This document shows, in pieces, positions 1-7,207 of a DNA stretch of 42,255 nucleotides. The notes under the pieces were generated by a model that saw nothing but the letters and a program-made list of their open reading frames with translations, was not told where the DNA came from and searched no databases. How positions within the stretch are numbered: position 1 is the stretch's first letter; the number at the start of each line of letters is the position of its first letter. The translations under genes and the position numbers were made by a program. The DNA is from CAZBUK01 sp964495085 (GTDB lineage: Bacteria > Bacteroidota > Ignavibacteria > T3Sed10-11): the NCBI GenBank assembly GCA_964495085.1, contig CAZBUK010000028.1, positions 1 through 42,255 of the forward strand, given 5' to 3'.

Positions 1-152
1 GCTTGGTGGACCTGAATCATTCAAAATTCTTTATATTTTATTTTTGACAGATGTGAAATTTTATGAAACAGCAAGTTTCTAAGCCTGGGCCGGTTCACAA
101 AGGCGACAGCCAGAATAACAGCACTCCCCGAAATAATGGGGTGAGAGCAGAC

Positions 153-737
153 ATGGCGGACGTGAAGGTCCTGGAAGATACATACAGACATCCCGGACTT
201 AGCCCCGAGGATCTTGAGATCATACGGAATCTTCACCAAAAAATCGTTATTCCGAAGGGATATCACTTTATACGCGAGGGGGAGCCGTCCTCGGAATATC
301 ATGTTCTCATATCGGGATTGATACGATCCTATGTGTACGATTTTAAAATGAATGAGATAACCACGGGCTTTTTCGGAAAGGGTGAGATTGTCATCGAAGT
401 GGTTTCGCTATTCGAGAGAACCCCCTCAAAAGAGAACATCCACGCGGTAACGGACTGCGTCTGCTGGAGGATAGACTATGAAAATTTTCAACGTCTCTTC
501 CACTCGAACGATGCGTTCAGCGAGTGGGGACGTACATGGATGACAAGGTGTTTTTTTCAACTGAAGCAGCGAACCGTCTCGATGATCACCGACACGGCGA
601 GCGACAGATATCTCGCACTCCGGAAGCAATATCCGGAGATATTACTGCAAGCGCCGTTAAAATATATCGCAACATACCTCGGTATTACCGATACCTCCCT
701 CAGCAGGATCAGACGCAAACTGTCCAGAAAATCGTGA
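153..737 (+). CDS. Crp/Fnr-family transcriptional regulator
   Basis: One-component DNA-binding regulator. The N-terminal two thirds reads as a cyclic-nucleotide-binding-type beta-barrel (IPKGYHFIREGEPSSEYHVL, then the F-x-GKGEIV turn). The C-terminus holds a winged helix-turn-helix with recognition segment YLGITDTSLSRIRRKL. The ligand is unknown, and I see no Cys cluster for an Fnr-type Fe-S centre. The reading frame is open from an ATG at 63, but that would add 30 hydrophilic residues with no SD site. The ATG at 153 gives 194 residues, the usual size for this subgroup, so I prefer it; 63 remains possible. A perfect palindrome lies 12 bases after the stop and may be its operator. The family call is firm; the regulon is inference. 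Confidence 0.9.
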   Translation: MADVKVLEDTYRHPGLSPEDLEIIRNLHQKIVIPKGYHFIREGEPSSEYHVLISGLIRSYVYDFKMNEITTGFFGKGEIVIEVVSLFERTPSKENIHAVTDCVCWRIDYENFQRLFHSNDAFSEWGRTWMTRCFFQLKQRTVSMITDTASDRYLALRKQYPEILLQAPLKYIATYLGITDTSLSRIRRKLSRKS

Positions 738-749
738 GCGGTTGCATTT

Positions 750-765
750 CTTGTCATATGACAAG
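750..765. promoter_or_regulatory. Perfect 16-bp palindrome, candidate Crp/Fnr-type operator
   Basis: CTTGTCATATGACAAG is its own reverse complement across all 16 bases. Its core, TTGTC-N4-GACAA, has the same half-site length and spacing as the FNR box (TTGAT-N4-ATCAA). It lies directly behind the Crp/Fnr gene and just upstream of the predicted promoter at 772-800, centred about 49 bases before the predicted transcription start. There is no loop or T-tract, so it is not a terminator. Binding by the neighbouring regulator is inference. Confidence 0.6.
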
Positions 766-771
766 TAGGAT

Positions 772-800
772 TTGATGTAATTATTATATATTTCTATTCT
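772..800 (+). promoter_or_regulatory. Sigma70-like promoter
   Basis: TTGATG (772-777) and TATTCT (795-800) are separated by 17 bases. The predicted start near 806-808 coincides with the first base of a stem-loop (806-849). The downstream gene begins at 1051, leaving a leader of about 244 bases. Confidence 0.55.
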
Positions 801-805
801 TGAAT

Positions 806-849
806 CGGGTTTAACCGTAACAGACGTGTCCCCGTCATCGGCGAACCCG
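806..849 (+). ncRNA. Predicted structured 5' leader or small RNA
   Basis: The outer arms CGGGTT (806-811) and AACCCG (844-849) are exactly complementary, and an inner GACG (823-826) can pair with CGTC (833-836). The structure begins at the predicted transcription start. It resembles no riboswitch class I know, and no Rho-independent terminator follows, so a 5' leader of the 1051 gene is likelier than a free small RNA. Apart from this, the palindrome and the promoter, I see nothing in the 738-1050 gap. Confidence 0.35.
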
Positions 850-1050
850 TAATAAACCATTCTGCATCATTAACTTATTTTCAGAAATACTCGTATAGTG
901 AAGCGCGTGCGTTTCCGTTCGTCGAAGCGCAATCGGGAGGGATTATATCGACCTAACAGACCTTTCAATATACAATGGTTCCCGGAACAGAGACAGGGTA
1001 TACTCGGGAAACATTAACCACATGCAACATTCAATTTATCGAGGCGAACA

Positions 1051-1605
1051 ATGGACAAAGCTGAAAAAACGATGATCGAAAACCTCCACAAAAACACCGG
1101 CAAAACACTGGAACAATGGATGAGCCTCGTTAAGAAGGAGAAATTCGAAAAACACGGTCAGATCGTAAAATTTCTGAAAGATAAACATGGGTTCACGCAT
1201 GGATTTGCCAACCTTGTCGCACTCAAAGTGCGGGGTACAGATGCCGGCTCCGCGGAGAATACAGATGACCTGATAGAAAAGCAGTACAAGGGGAAGGAAC
1301 ACTTTCGTCCGCTGTACGAAAAGATCGTCGCCGAAGTACGCAAGTTCGGTACCGACGTCGAGATTGCACCGAAAAACGCATCGGTGAGCTTACGGCGTAA
1401 AAAACAATTTGCTCTTCTGCAACCGGCAACAAAGACCCGGTTTGAAATAGGGATAAATCTGAAAGGACAGAAACCCAAAGGGAAATTGGAGGCGGTCACC
1501 GCTGCCAATGCAATGTGCTCGCACAGAATCAATCTCACGGACGGAAAAGATTTCGACGATGAAGTACGGAATTGGTTGAAGCAGGCGTACGAGCACGCGG
1601 GATAA
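1051..1605 (+). CDS. DUF4287 and DUF5655 domain protein
   Basis: A 184-residue soluble protein with two domains of unknown function. Residues 5-65 match DUF4287 (HKNTGKTLEQWM, then KHGQIVKFLKDKHGFTHGFA). Residues 80-182 match DUF5655, a putative nucleic-acid or substrate-binding fold seen at the end of many small cytoplasmic proteins. The ATG has a GAGG SD six bases upstream (1041-1044). The gene stands alone, with a long leader in front and a strong terminator about 110 bases behind. No catalytic motif is apparent and no function is assigned. Confidence 0.85.
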   Translation: MDKAEKTMIENLHKNTGKTLEQWMSLVKKEKFEKHGQIVKFLKDKHGFTHGFANLVALKVRGTDAGSAENTDDLIEKQYKGKEHFRPLYEKIVAEVRKFGTDVEIAPKNASVSLRRKKQFALLQPATKTRFEIGINLKGQKPKGKLEAVTAANAMCSHRINLTDGKDFDDEVRNWLKQAYEHAG

Positions 1606-1712
1606 GGGAATTTCTTTCCAACAATGTACCGATCAATCTCCCGGTATCCGTCGAGACGGGTACTGAGCAGCGTTCTCTAATCCGGATATAATCCCCGAAC
1701 AGGAGAATGAAT

Positions 1713-1750
1713 AAAAAAGGGAGGTGCGTAAAACCGCGCCTCCCTTTTTA
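1713..1750 (+). terminator. Rho-independent terminator, probably bidirectional
   Basis: GGGAGGTGCG (1719-1728) pairs with CGCGCCTCCC (1735-1744), with one G-U pair and a six-base loop, followed by five T. A run of A before the stem would give a T-tract in the reverse direction too. It closes the DUF4287 gene and insulates tryptophanase. Confidence 0.85.
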
Positions 1751-1853
1751 TGTATTTATTCAAGTATTTTCGTATTTTACCCTTCAATAATTCGTGTTTA
1801 ATCAATGATATTGTCGGCAACGTCGCTCATAATACAAGGCACAACAATCGGAC

Positions 1854-3230
1854 ATGAAGACTATCATCGAACCGTTTCGTATAAAATCGGTTGAACCTAT
1901 TCGTTTCACTACACGGGAAGAACGAGATAAAATTCTGCGGGACGCGGGCTATAATCCGTTCCTCATTCAAGCGGAGGACGTCCTGATCGACCTTCTCACC
2001 GACAGCGGAACCTCCGCAATGAGCGCCAAGCAGTGGTCCGGCATTATGGACGGCGACGAATCGTACGCGGGAGCCCGCAGCTTCTACCGGTTCGAAAAAG
2101 CGGTCAGGGATCTGACCGGATACCGATTTATTATTCCGACGCATCAGGGAAGAGCGGCGGAAAGGATTCTATTTTCCATTGTCGGGGGATCTGGGAAGTT
2201 CATCCCCAACAATACCCATTTCGATACGACTCGGGCGAATGTGGAGTATTCCGGTGCGGAGGCGGTCGATCTCCCAATCTCCGAAGGCAAAGATCCTAAA
2301 GTCAACCATCCGTTCAAAGGAAATATCGATATCGCGAGACTGAAACGATTCATCAGCGATGTTCGTCCTGAAAATGTACCGCTGGGCATGATCACAATCA
2401 CCAACAACGCGGGCGGGGGACAGCCGGTCTCGATGAGGAATCTGCGTGAAGTGAGGGAAGTTCTGCACTCCCACAATATCCGGTTCTTCCTCGACGCATG
2501 CCGGTTTGCCGAGAACGCATATTTTATCAAAATGCGCGAACCCGGATATGCCGGCAAGAGCGTGAAAGAAATTTCGAGAGAGATGTTCTCCCTCGCAGAC
2601 GGGTGCACGATGAGCGCGAAGAAGGATGCCCTGGTGAATATGGGGGGCTTCCTGGCGTTGAACGACGAGGAGCTTGCACGTCAGGCAAGAACCATTCTTA
2701 TTGTGACGGAAGGATTCCCGACTTATGGCGGACTTGCAGGCAGAGATCTTGAGGCGATCGCACAGGGATTGGAGGAAGTGGTCGACGAGCATTATTTGCA
2801 TTATCGTATCCGTTCGGTTGAATATCTTGGCGAGAAATTAAATGCGGCAGGCGTGCCGATACTTATGCCACCGGGGGGACACGCGATCTACCTCAATGCA
2901 CAGGAATTCGCTCCTCATATCCCGCCGGAAGATTATCCGGGACAATCGGGGGTCTGCGAACTGTATCGCCTTGGCGGGATTCGTACCGTCGAAATAGGAA
3001 GCGTGATGTTCGGGAAGAAGGATAAAAAAACCGGAAAGTTCCTTCCCGCTTCGATGGAACTCGTACGGCTCGCCATCCCGAGAAGGGTGTACACCCAAAG
3101 TCACATCGACTACGTAATCGAGTGCATCATTGAGATGTACGGATCGCGCGATTCGCTGCCGGGTTACAAGATAACGTACGAAGCCCCGATCTTGCGCCAC
3201 TTTACTGCACTGTTCGAGCCGGTACGATGA
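1854..3230 (+). CDS. tnaA: Tryptophanase (L-tryptophan indole-lyase)
   Basis: PLP enzyme splitting tryptophan into indole, pyruvate and ammonia in the cytoplasm. The 458 residues cover the whole beta-eliminating lyase family. The PLP lysine lies in MSAKKDALVNMGG (about K257), with the cofactor-site arginine in THQGR (R100). Two positions separate it from tyrosine phenol-lyase. The FDTT motif has Asp (D124) where phenol-lyases have Thr. VEIGS replaces the SMERG motif whose Arg binds the phenol ring. Both favour tryptophanase. No Trp-containing TnaC-like leader peptide or tryptophan permease is present, so E. coli-type induction is not expected. The stop overlaps the next start (ATGA), suggesting co-translation with the membrane protein. 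Confidence 0.93.
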   Translation: MKTIIEPFRIKSVEPIRFTTREERDKILRDAGYNPFLIQAEDVLIDLLTDSGTSAMSAKQWSGIMDGDESYAGARSFYRFEKAVRDLTGYRFIIPTHQGRAAERILFSIVGGSGKFIPNNTHFDTTRANVEYSGAEAVDLPISEGKDPKVNHPFKGNIDIARLKRFISDVRPENVPLGMITITNNAGGGQPVSMRNLREVREVLHSHNIRFFLDACRFAENAYFIKMREPGYAGKSVKEISREMFSLADGCTMSAKKDALVNMGGFLALNDEELARQARTILIVTEGFPTYGGLAGRDLEAIAQGLEEVVDEHYLHYRIRSVEYLGEKLNAAGVPILMPPGGHAIYLNAQEFAPHIPPEDYPGQSGVCELYRLGGIRTVEIGSVMFGKKDKKTGKFLPASMELVRLAIPRRVYTQSHIDYVIECIIEMYGSRDSLPGYKITYEAPILRHFTALFEPVR

Positions 3231-3955
3231 CCAGGATGAATCCCGGTACCACCGTCTGTCCGGTGTGTCAAACACAATCGGGTATGCTGGCGACGGTTTG
3301 TCCGGTATGCGGAAGCTACCTGAGAGATCCAGTTCATACACTCAACCTGTTTGAAACCGGATGGATGTTGATCGAATCTCCGGGTCAGGCGATGCAGCGG
3401 ATCCTTCGCGCACACCATAAAAACTATAACTGGATGCTGCAGGTTATGGGGGGGTGTGCCTATACAGTTGTCGGTCTGTGGCTGGTCATGATAGGGAAGG
3501 CGATCGATGATCTGTTCCACATACTTGCGATTATCGTAATCGCAGGGCCGGTTATCGGCATAATTATAACTAATTTTTTGGCGGTAGTACTGAATCTCAT
3601 TCTAAAAAACCCCAATGTAACAGTGAGGGATATGCGCGCGCTGCTCTCTTACGCTGCGATTCCCTTAGCGGTCTCCTTCCTTACGGTTTTCCCGATAGAA
3701 ATAGCGGTATTTGGTCAGTATTATTTCTCAGATAATCCATCACCGATGGTCATGCAGCCGGCGGTTTATATGACAATGCTCATAGTGAAGGGGATTTTAC
3801 TGATCTGGTCGGTATACCTGCTGTTCACGGGATTTCGTACGGCGGGAGCGGGATATGTGAGAAGCTGTTCGGCAATCGTATTCGCTCTGCTAATTATCCT
3901 CACTCCCGTCTACGCACTGTATGCGTATGTATCACGAATACCGGTTGCCCCATGA
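3227..3955 (+). CDS. Yip1-family membrane protein with N-terminal zinc ribbon
   Basis: Begins with two CPxC knuckles (CPVCQTQ and CPVCGSY), which would bind one zinc. An amphipathic stretch and about five hydrophobic helices follow (roughly residues 65-85, 95-120, 135-160, 180-205, 210-235), the layout of bacterial Yip1-domain proteins. The family is widespread, but its role in bacteria is not established. It overlaps tnaA by four bases (ATGA) and overlaps the zincin gene the same way, so the three are probably translated as one unit. Whether it is functionally tied to tryptophan breakdown is unknown. Confidence 0.75.
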   Translation: MTRMNPGTTVCPVCQTQSGMLATVCPVCGSYLRDPVHTLNLFETGWMLIESPGQAMQRILRAHHKNYNWMLQVMGGCAYTVVGLWLVMIGKAIDDLFHILAIIVIAGPVIGIIITNFLAVVLNLILKNPNVTVRDMRALLSYAAIPLAVSFLTVFPIEIAVFGQYYFSDNPSPMVMQPAVYMTMLIVKGILLIWSVYLLFTGFRTAGAGYVRSCSAIVFALLIILTPVYALYAYVSRIPVAP

Positions 3956-4338
3956 AAGTTTCGGAGAGAGAATTTGAGGCGATCGTCGAAGACGCGCTCG
4001 GGAAGCTTCCGGAACAATTCAGGAATGAACTCGAGAATATCGAATTGATGGTACAGGATGTCCCTGACACGTCGGATCTTGAGCACATCGATACCGACGA
4101 TCCTCACAGCTTGCTCGGGTTGTATTCCGGAATACCCCTCACGGAGCGTGGAACCTGGTATGGAATGACACCTGTTACACCCGACAGGATCAAGATATTT
4201 CAGAAAAATATCGAGCGAATTTGCAGCAATAAACGCGAACTCAAAGAACAAATCCTCATCACCGTCTTCCACGAGATCGGCCACTATTTCGGCATGGACG
4301 AGGATGAGATCAGGGACGCGATGGAGGATTATTTATGA
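3952..4338 (+). CDS. Zincin-like metallopeptidase family protein
   Basis: A small 128-residue protein of the minimal zincin family (formerly DUF1025). The signature HEIGHYFGMDEDEI near residues 105-118 supplies the two zinc histidines and catalytic Glu, with a downstream acidic residue as likely third ligand. There is no signal peptide, so it is cytoplasmic. Physiological substrates of the family are unknown. The length is normal. The start overlaps the stop of the membrane protein (ATGA), making it the third gene of the tnaA transcription unit. No terminator is obvious behind it. Confidence 0.85.
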   Translation: MKVSEREFEAIVEDALGKLPEQFRNELENIELMVQDVPDTSDLEHIDTDDPHSLLGLYSGIPLTERGTWYGMTPVTPDRIKIFQKNIERICSNKRELKEQILITVFHEIGHYFGMDEDEIRDAMEDYL

Positions 4339-4403
4339 GTGGCTCGCTTTACTGACAATTCCGGATTCTATGCTTATACGAATTAGTTCTCACTGATAAT
4401 ATC

Positions 4404-4425
4404 ATCCTGAGCGGAATCGAAGGAT
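4404..4425. repeat. Remnant of a widespread intergenic palindromic repeat
   Basis: The stretch reads ATCCT-GAGCGGAATCGA-AGGAT. It resembles the ATCCTGAGCGnAGTCGAAGGAT-type element that I recall as scattered between genes in several phyla. Only this copy is seen in the window. The identification rests on recall of the pattern and not on a search. Confidence 0.4.
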
Positions 4426-4478
4426 AACAACGATTTCTTCAGTGTGAACGAATTAGACGCCCATTACTAATCCGGTCG

Positions 4479-4501
4479 GGCATCCGTCTTTCCCGGATGC
4501 C
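4479..4501 (+). other. Hairpin in the DUF481 leader
   Basis: GGCATCCG (4479-4486) pairs exactly with CGGATGCC (4494-4501) around a seven-base loop, ending 17 bases before the AAGGAGGG SD site of the next gene. With no T-tract it is not a classical terminator. It might protect the mRNA end or affect translation. Confidence 0.4.
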
Positions 4502-4532
4502 TCCGTTGTAAGATCAGGAAGGAGGGACAACG

Positions 4533-5384
4533 TTGTTGAGATATGGTAAGGTTATTTCCTTTATACTTTTCTCGGTATACGGATTCGTCAATACGACGCA
4601 GGTTTATGCGGACGAGGAATCGTCCCAACGTGCCGATACGGTACGCGTCGAACAGGTACGGAATCCCTGGACCATAAAAGCAGGTCTGGGCATTCACCTC
4701 ACCGGGGGCAACAGCGATAACCGCACCTTCACCATCGACGGCGACGCGTCCAGGCGGTTCCGGATGTTTCACTATAGGGGAATTCTCCGGCGGGCTCTGG
4801 GCACATCGAGTTACAGCGGCGGACCGAGGATCGAAACAACCAATAACTGGTTGATTAATTCAAGATTCGACTGGTTCACATCGGCGAGGAGGAATAAGTT
4901 TCTCTTTACGTTCATTTCTGTCGACGGCAATAAGTATCGCGGATATACTTCCAAGCGTACAGCGCAGCTCGGATACGGAGTCAAGTTCTTCACTACCTAT
5001 AAACCCATCGACGTGAACATCGCGCTCGGCATCGATTATTCGAAAGAGGTGCTTGTAGTGAGAGGGACCCGCCGAAACGAAATATTTTCGGGCGTTCTGA
5101 AGCCCGAACTCGATTTGACCCTGAACGATGGACTCGCAATCGGACAGCGTACAAGCATTTTCGTCGACCTTCAGGACGAAGAGGAATATCAGATAGATAT
5201 GACAAGCTTCATAAATCTGAAACTCTCGGGTAAGTTCTCGCTCAGAACAACCTATACGCTCAATTACAGAAATAAACCCCGCCTGATCAACGAACTCGAT
5301 CAAAGCGGCCGGCCTACCGGCAATCGTATACTCGCGAAACCATCAGATCACACATTTACGACATCGATATTGTTAAATTTTTAA
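4533..5384 (+). CDS. DUF481-like outer-membrane beta-barrel protein
   Basis: Exported protein of 283 residues, with a signal peptide ending near ADEESS, followed by alternating polar/hydrophobic beta strands. The motif LTGGNSDNRT near residue 58 is characteristic of DUF481 (YdiY-like) proteins, and the terminal LLNF ends in Phe, as expected for a barrel inserted by BamA. Function is unknown. The start is TTG, supported by a near-perfect SD (AAGGAGGG at 4518-4525); the nearby ATG at 4543 is out of frame. It is preceded by a hairpin and is probably transcribed alone. Confidence 0.75.
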   Translation: MLRYGKVISFILFSVYGFVNTTQVYADEESSQRADTVRVEQVRNPWTIKAGLGIHLTGGNSDNRTFTIDGDASRRFRMFHYRGILRRALGTSSYSGGPRIETTNNWLINSRFDWFTSARRNKFLFTFISVDGNKYRGYTSKRTAQLGYGVKFFTTYKPIDVNIALGIDYSKEVLVVRGTRRNEIFSGVLKPELDLTLNDGLAIGQRTSIFVDLQDEEEYQIDMTSFINLKLSGKFSLRTTYTLNYRNKPRLINELDQSGRPTGNRILAKPSDHTFTTSILLNF

Positions 5385-5456
5385 CCAAATACGTTTGTGT
5401 AAGTCCGCATAACCGGAGTACATGCGGCTTGCCTGCTTTTCTGATCGCCAAAGTAT

Positions 5457-6434
5457 ATGATCGATTTTTTTATTCTTACCATAAGTTTGATAATTCTGTA
5501 CTATGCGGCCGATTGGCTTGTCTCCGGCGCTGCCCGGCTTGCACAAAAATACCGAGTACCTCCTCTGGTGATAGGCCTCACCATTGTCGCGTTCGGTACC
5601 TCCGCGCCCGAGCTCCTGGTGAGCGTTACCGCGGCGATCAGAGAAAACGGCGAGATAGCTTTTGCGAACGTTATCGGGAGTAATATCGTCAACATAGCAT
5701 TTATCCTTGGGTTATCCGCGCTTATCCGGCCTCTGACGACGACAGTCCGGACGATCAGGCTTGAGGCGCCGGTAATGGTGGCAAGCGCCATCCTTCTCTT
5801 CGTGTTTTCAATCGATTCAGTTCTAGGATTCCTGGAAGGAGGTCTTCTGGTAACGGGATTTTTAGTTTTTCTATTCTTCATGTATCGTACAGGAAAGAAG
5901 GAATCTGCGCATCTAAGCAAAGAAGTTGAGGAGGAATTCAAAGATGCAGAAGCGCTTGTACGGAAACGGAAAGTCCGGGTACCCGAATCCCTTCGAATCG
6001 TCTTTGGATTGGCCGGCCTTATCTTCGGTGCGAATCTTCTCATCGATTCGGCCGTGGGATTGGCGGAGCAATTCGGACTCTCTCAAAAATTGATCGGTCT
6101 GACGATAGTCGCGATTGGTACGTCACTTCCCGAATTGGCTACATCGACGGTTGCGGCGTTTAAAGGGGAGAACGACATTAGTATCGGGAACCTCGTCGGA
6201 AGCAATATTTTCAACATACTAGCGATCGCGGGGATATCATCGATAATTTCTCCGATACGTTTGGGAGAAGGTATAGTCGGAGGAGGCTACCTCACTGATC
6301 TTCTTTTAATGGTTTTTCTGAGTTTCAATGTCTGGTATTTTATGGCTACCGGAAAGAAGATAAGCAGATATGAGGGGGGATTTCTCGTCGTTATTTATGT
6401 TGCGTATATGTTTTACCTGTCATTTCGCACTTAA
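5457..6434 (+). CDS. Calcium/sodium antiporter, CaCA family (YrbG-like)
   Basis: Inner-membrane cation exchanger of 325 residues, the usual prokaryotic size. It contains the two inverted alpha repeats. The first has GTSAPELLVS and GSNIVNIAFILGL; the second has GTSLPELATS and GSNIFNILAIAGI. The conserved acidic residue of each PEL motif coordinates Ca2+. About ten transmembrane helices flank a charged central loop (residues 140-180, rich in Glu and Lys). The ATG at 5457 places the first membrane helix right at the N-terminus. It appears monocistronic and has no partner gene. Confidence 0.92.
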   Translation: MIDFFILTISLIILYYAADWLVSGAARLAQKYRVPPLVIGLTIVAFGTSAPELLVSVTAAIRENGEIAFANVIGSNIVNIAFILGLSALIRPLTTTVRTIRLEAPVMVASAILLFVFSIDSVLGFLEGGLLVTGFLVFLFFMYRTGKKESAHLSKEVEEEFKDAEALVRKRKVRVPESLRIVFGLAGLIFGANLLIDSAVGLAEQFGLSQKLIGLTIVAIGTSLPELATSTVAAFKGENDISIGNLVGSNIFNILAIAGISSIISPIRLGEGIVGGGYLTDLLLMVFLSFNVWYFMATGKKISRYEGGFLVVIYVAYMFYLSFRT

Positions 6435-6564
6435 TAGAAGCGGTAGAGAGCACCAATCAAAGCTGGTTCGCTTATTTCCGTATAGCTTCCGCCGGCATGC
6501 TCCGATTACACTCGCAACAAAACGGGAATTGCCCGCTATTCTGATCTTATTCGGTTATAGATAC

Positions 6565-6594
6565 TTGATAGTATTGATGTTTTTTTTGTATATT
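6565..6594 (+). promoter_or_regulatory. Promoter of the hemerythrin gene
   Basis: TTGATA (6565-6570), an 18-base T-rich spacer, then TATATT (6589-6594). The start codon is 40 bases downstream, so transcription would begin near 6601. Confidence 0.6.
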
Positions 6595-6634
6595 AAAGAC
6601 CTATTTATCACTTATTTACCATCGAAATACCTGT

Positions 6635-7126
6635 ATGGCTCAACCCGCATTCAGACAGATTGACCCCATAGCGCTCTTTATACAGGAGCATGAGGAAGTT
6701 TTGCTCCATTTACGGACTTTAAACAAGGTCGCGGCACAAATCCGCGAGCACGGCGTAGATGAGCAGACCTTATCGACGCTCGAAAAATCGATGGAATTCA
6801 TCCGTGAAGAAGTAGAGGTACACAACAAGAAGGAAGAGGAGGCGTTATTCCCGGTTGTCGAACGTTACGTTGAAGGTCCCACCCGATCCCTGCGTGAAGA
6901 TCACCGTCACTTGGCCCAGCATTTTCAACAGCTTGAAGAAGCAGCCCATACAATCGCCAGTAATCCAACTCATCAGGAAGCAATCAATCAATTCCTGGTA
7001 ACTACCAGGACGATCGTCCAGATTATGGTGAACCATATTCATAAGGAAAACCATATCCTTTTTCCGATGCTGCAGCGGTTCCTGACGAAAGACGAGTTAC
7101 GGGAAGTCAGTCGGAAAATGGTCTGA
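6635..7126 (+). CDS. Hemerythrin domain-containing protein
   Basis: A 163-residue four-helix protein likely to hold a di-iron centre. Expected ligands can be seen in order: H in IQEHEEVLLHL, HNKKEEE with the family Glu and ALFP, EDHRHLAQH, and NHIHKENHILFPML. This is the HHE-type cytosolic hemerythrin pattern, used elsewhere for O2 or NO sensing, iron handling or oxidative-stress defence. No attached signalling domain is present. It has its own promoter and converges on the M28 peptidase gene. Confidence 0.9.
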   Translation: MAQPAFRQIDPIALFIQEHEEVLLHLRTLNKVAAQIREHGVDEQTLSTLEKSMEFIREEVEVHNKKEEEALFPVVERYVEGPTRSLREDHRHLAQHFQQLEEAAHTIASNPTHQEAINQFLVTTRTIVQIMVNHIHKENHILFPMLQRFLTKDELREVSRKMV

Positions 7127-7207
7127 CTCCGGTCGAATATTCACCTGCCTGCGGTTTGCCGTTCCATCCTATCGAATCCTCCGTCGATCGCGTTCGAGAG
7201 GCCATGC

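Noticed and set aside
1..62. Promoter for the Crp/Fnr gene using TTGACA at 44-49
   Set aside because: A good -35 box, but no acceptable -10 box lies 16-18 bases downstream.
21..302. Minus-strand open frame at the left edge
   Set aside because: It overlaps the Crp/Fnr gene, shows no domain and no plausible ribosome-binding site.
1751..1853. TnaC-like leader peptide before tryptophanase
   Set aside because: The only short frame (ATG near 1805) has no Trp codon and runs into the tnaA gene.
1854..3230. Tyrosine phenol-lyase as the identity of the PLP lyase
   Set aside because: The FDTT and VEIGS positions are those of tryptophanase; phenol-lyases have Thr and an SMERG Arg there.
4479..4501. 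Hairpin before the DUF481 gene as a terminator
   Set aside because: Eight-bp stem but no T-tract; kept only as a leader hairpin.
7127..7207. Shared terminator between the hemerythrin and M28 genes
   Set aside because: No stem followed by a T-tract on either strand.
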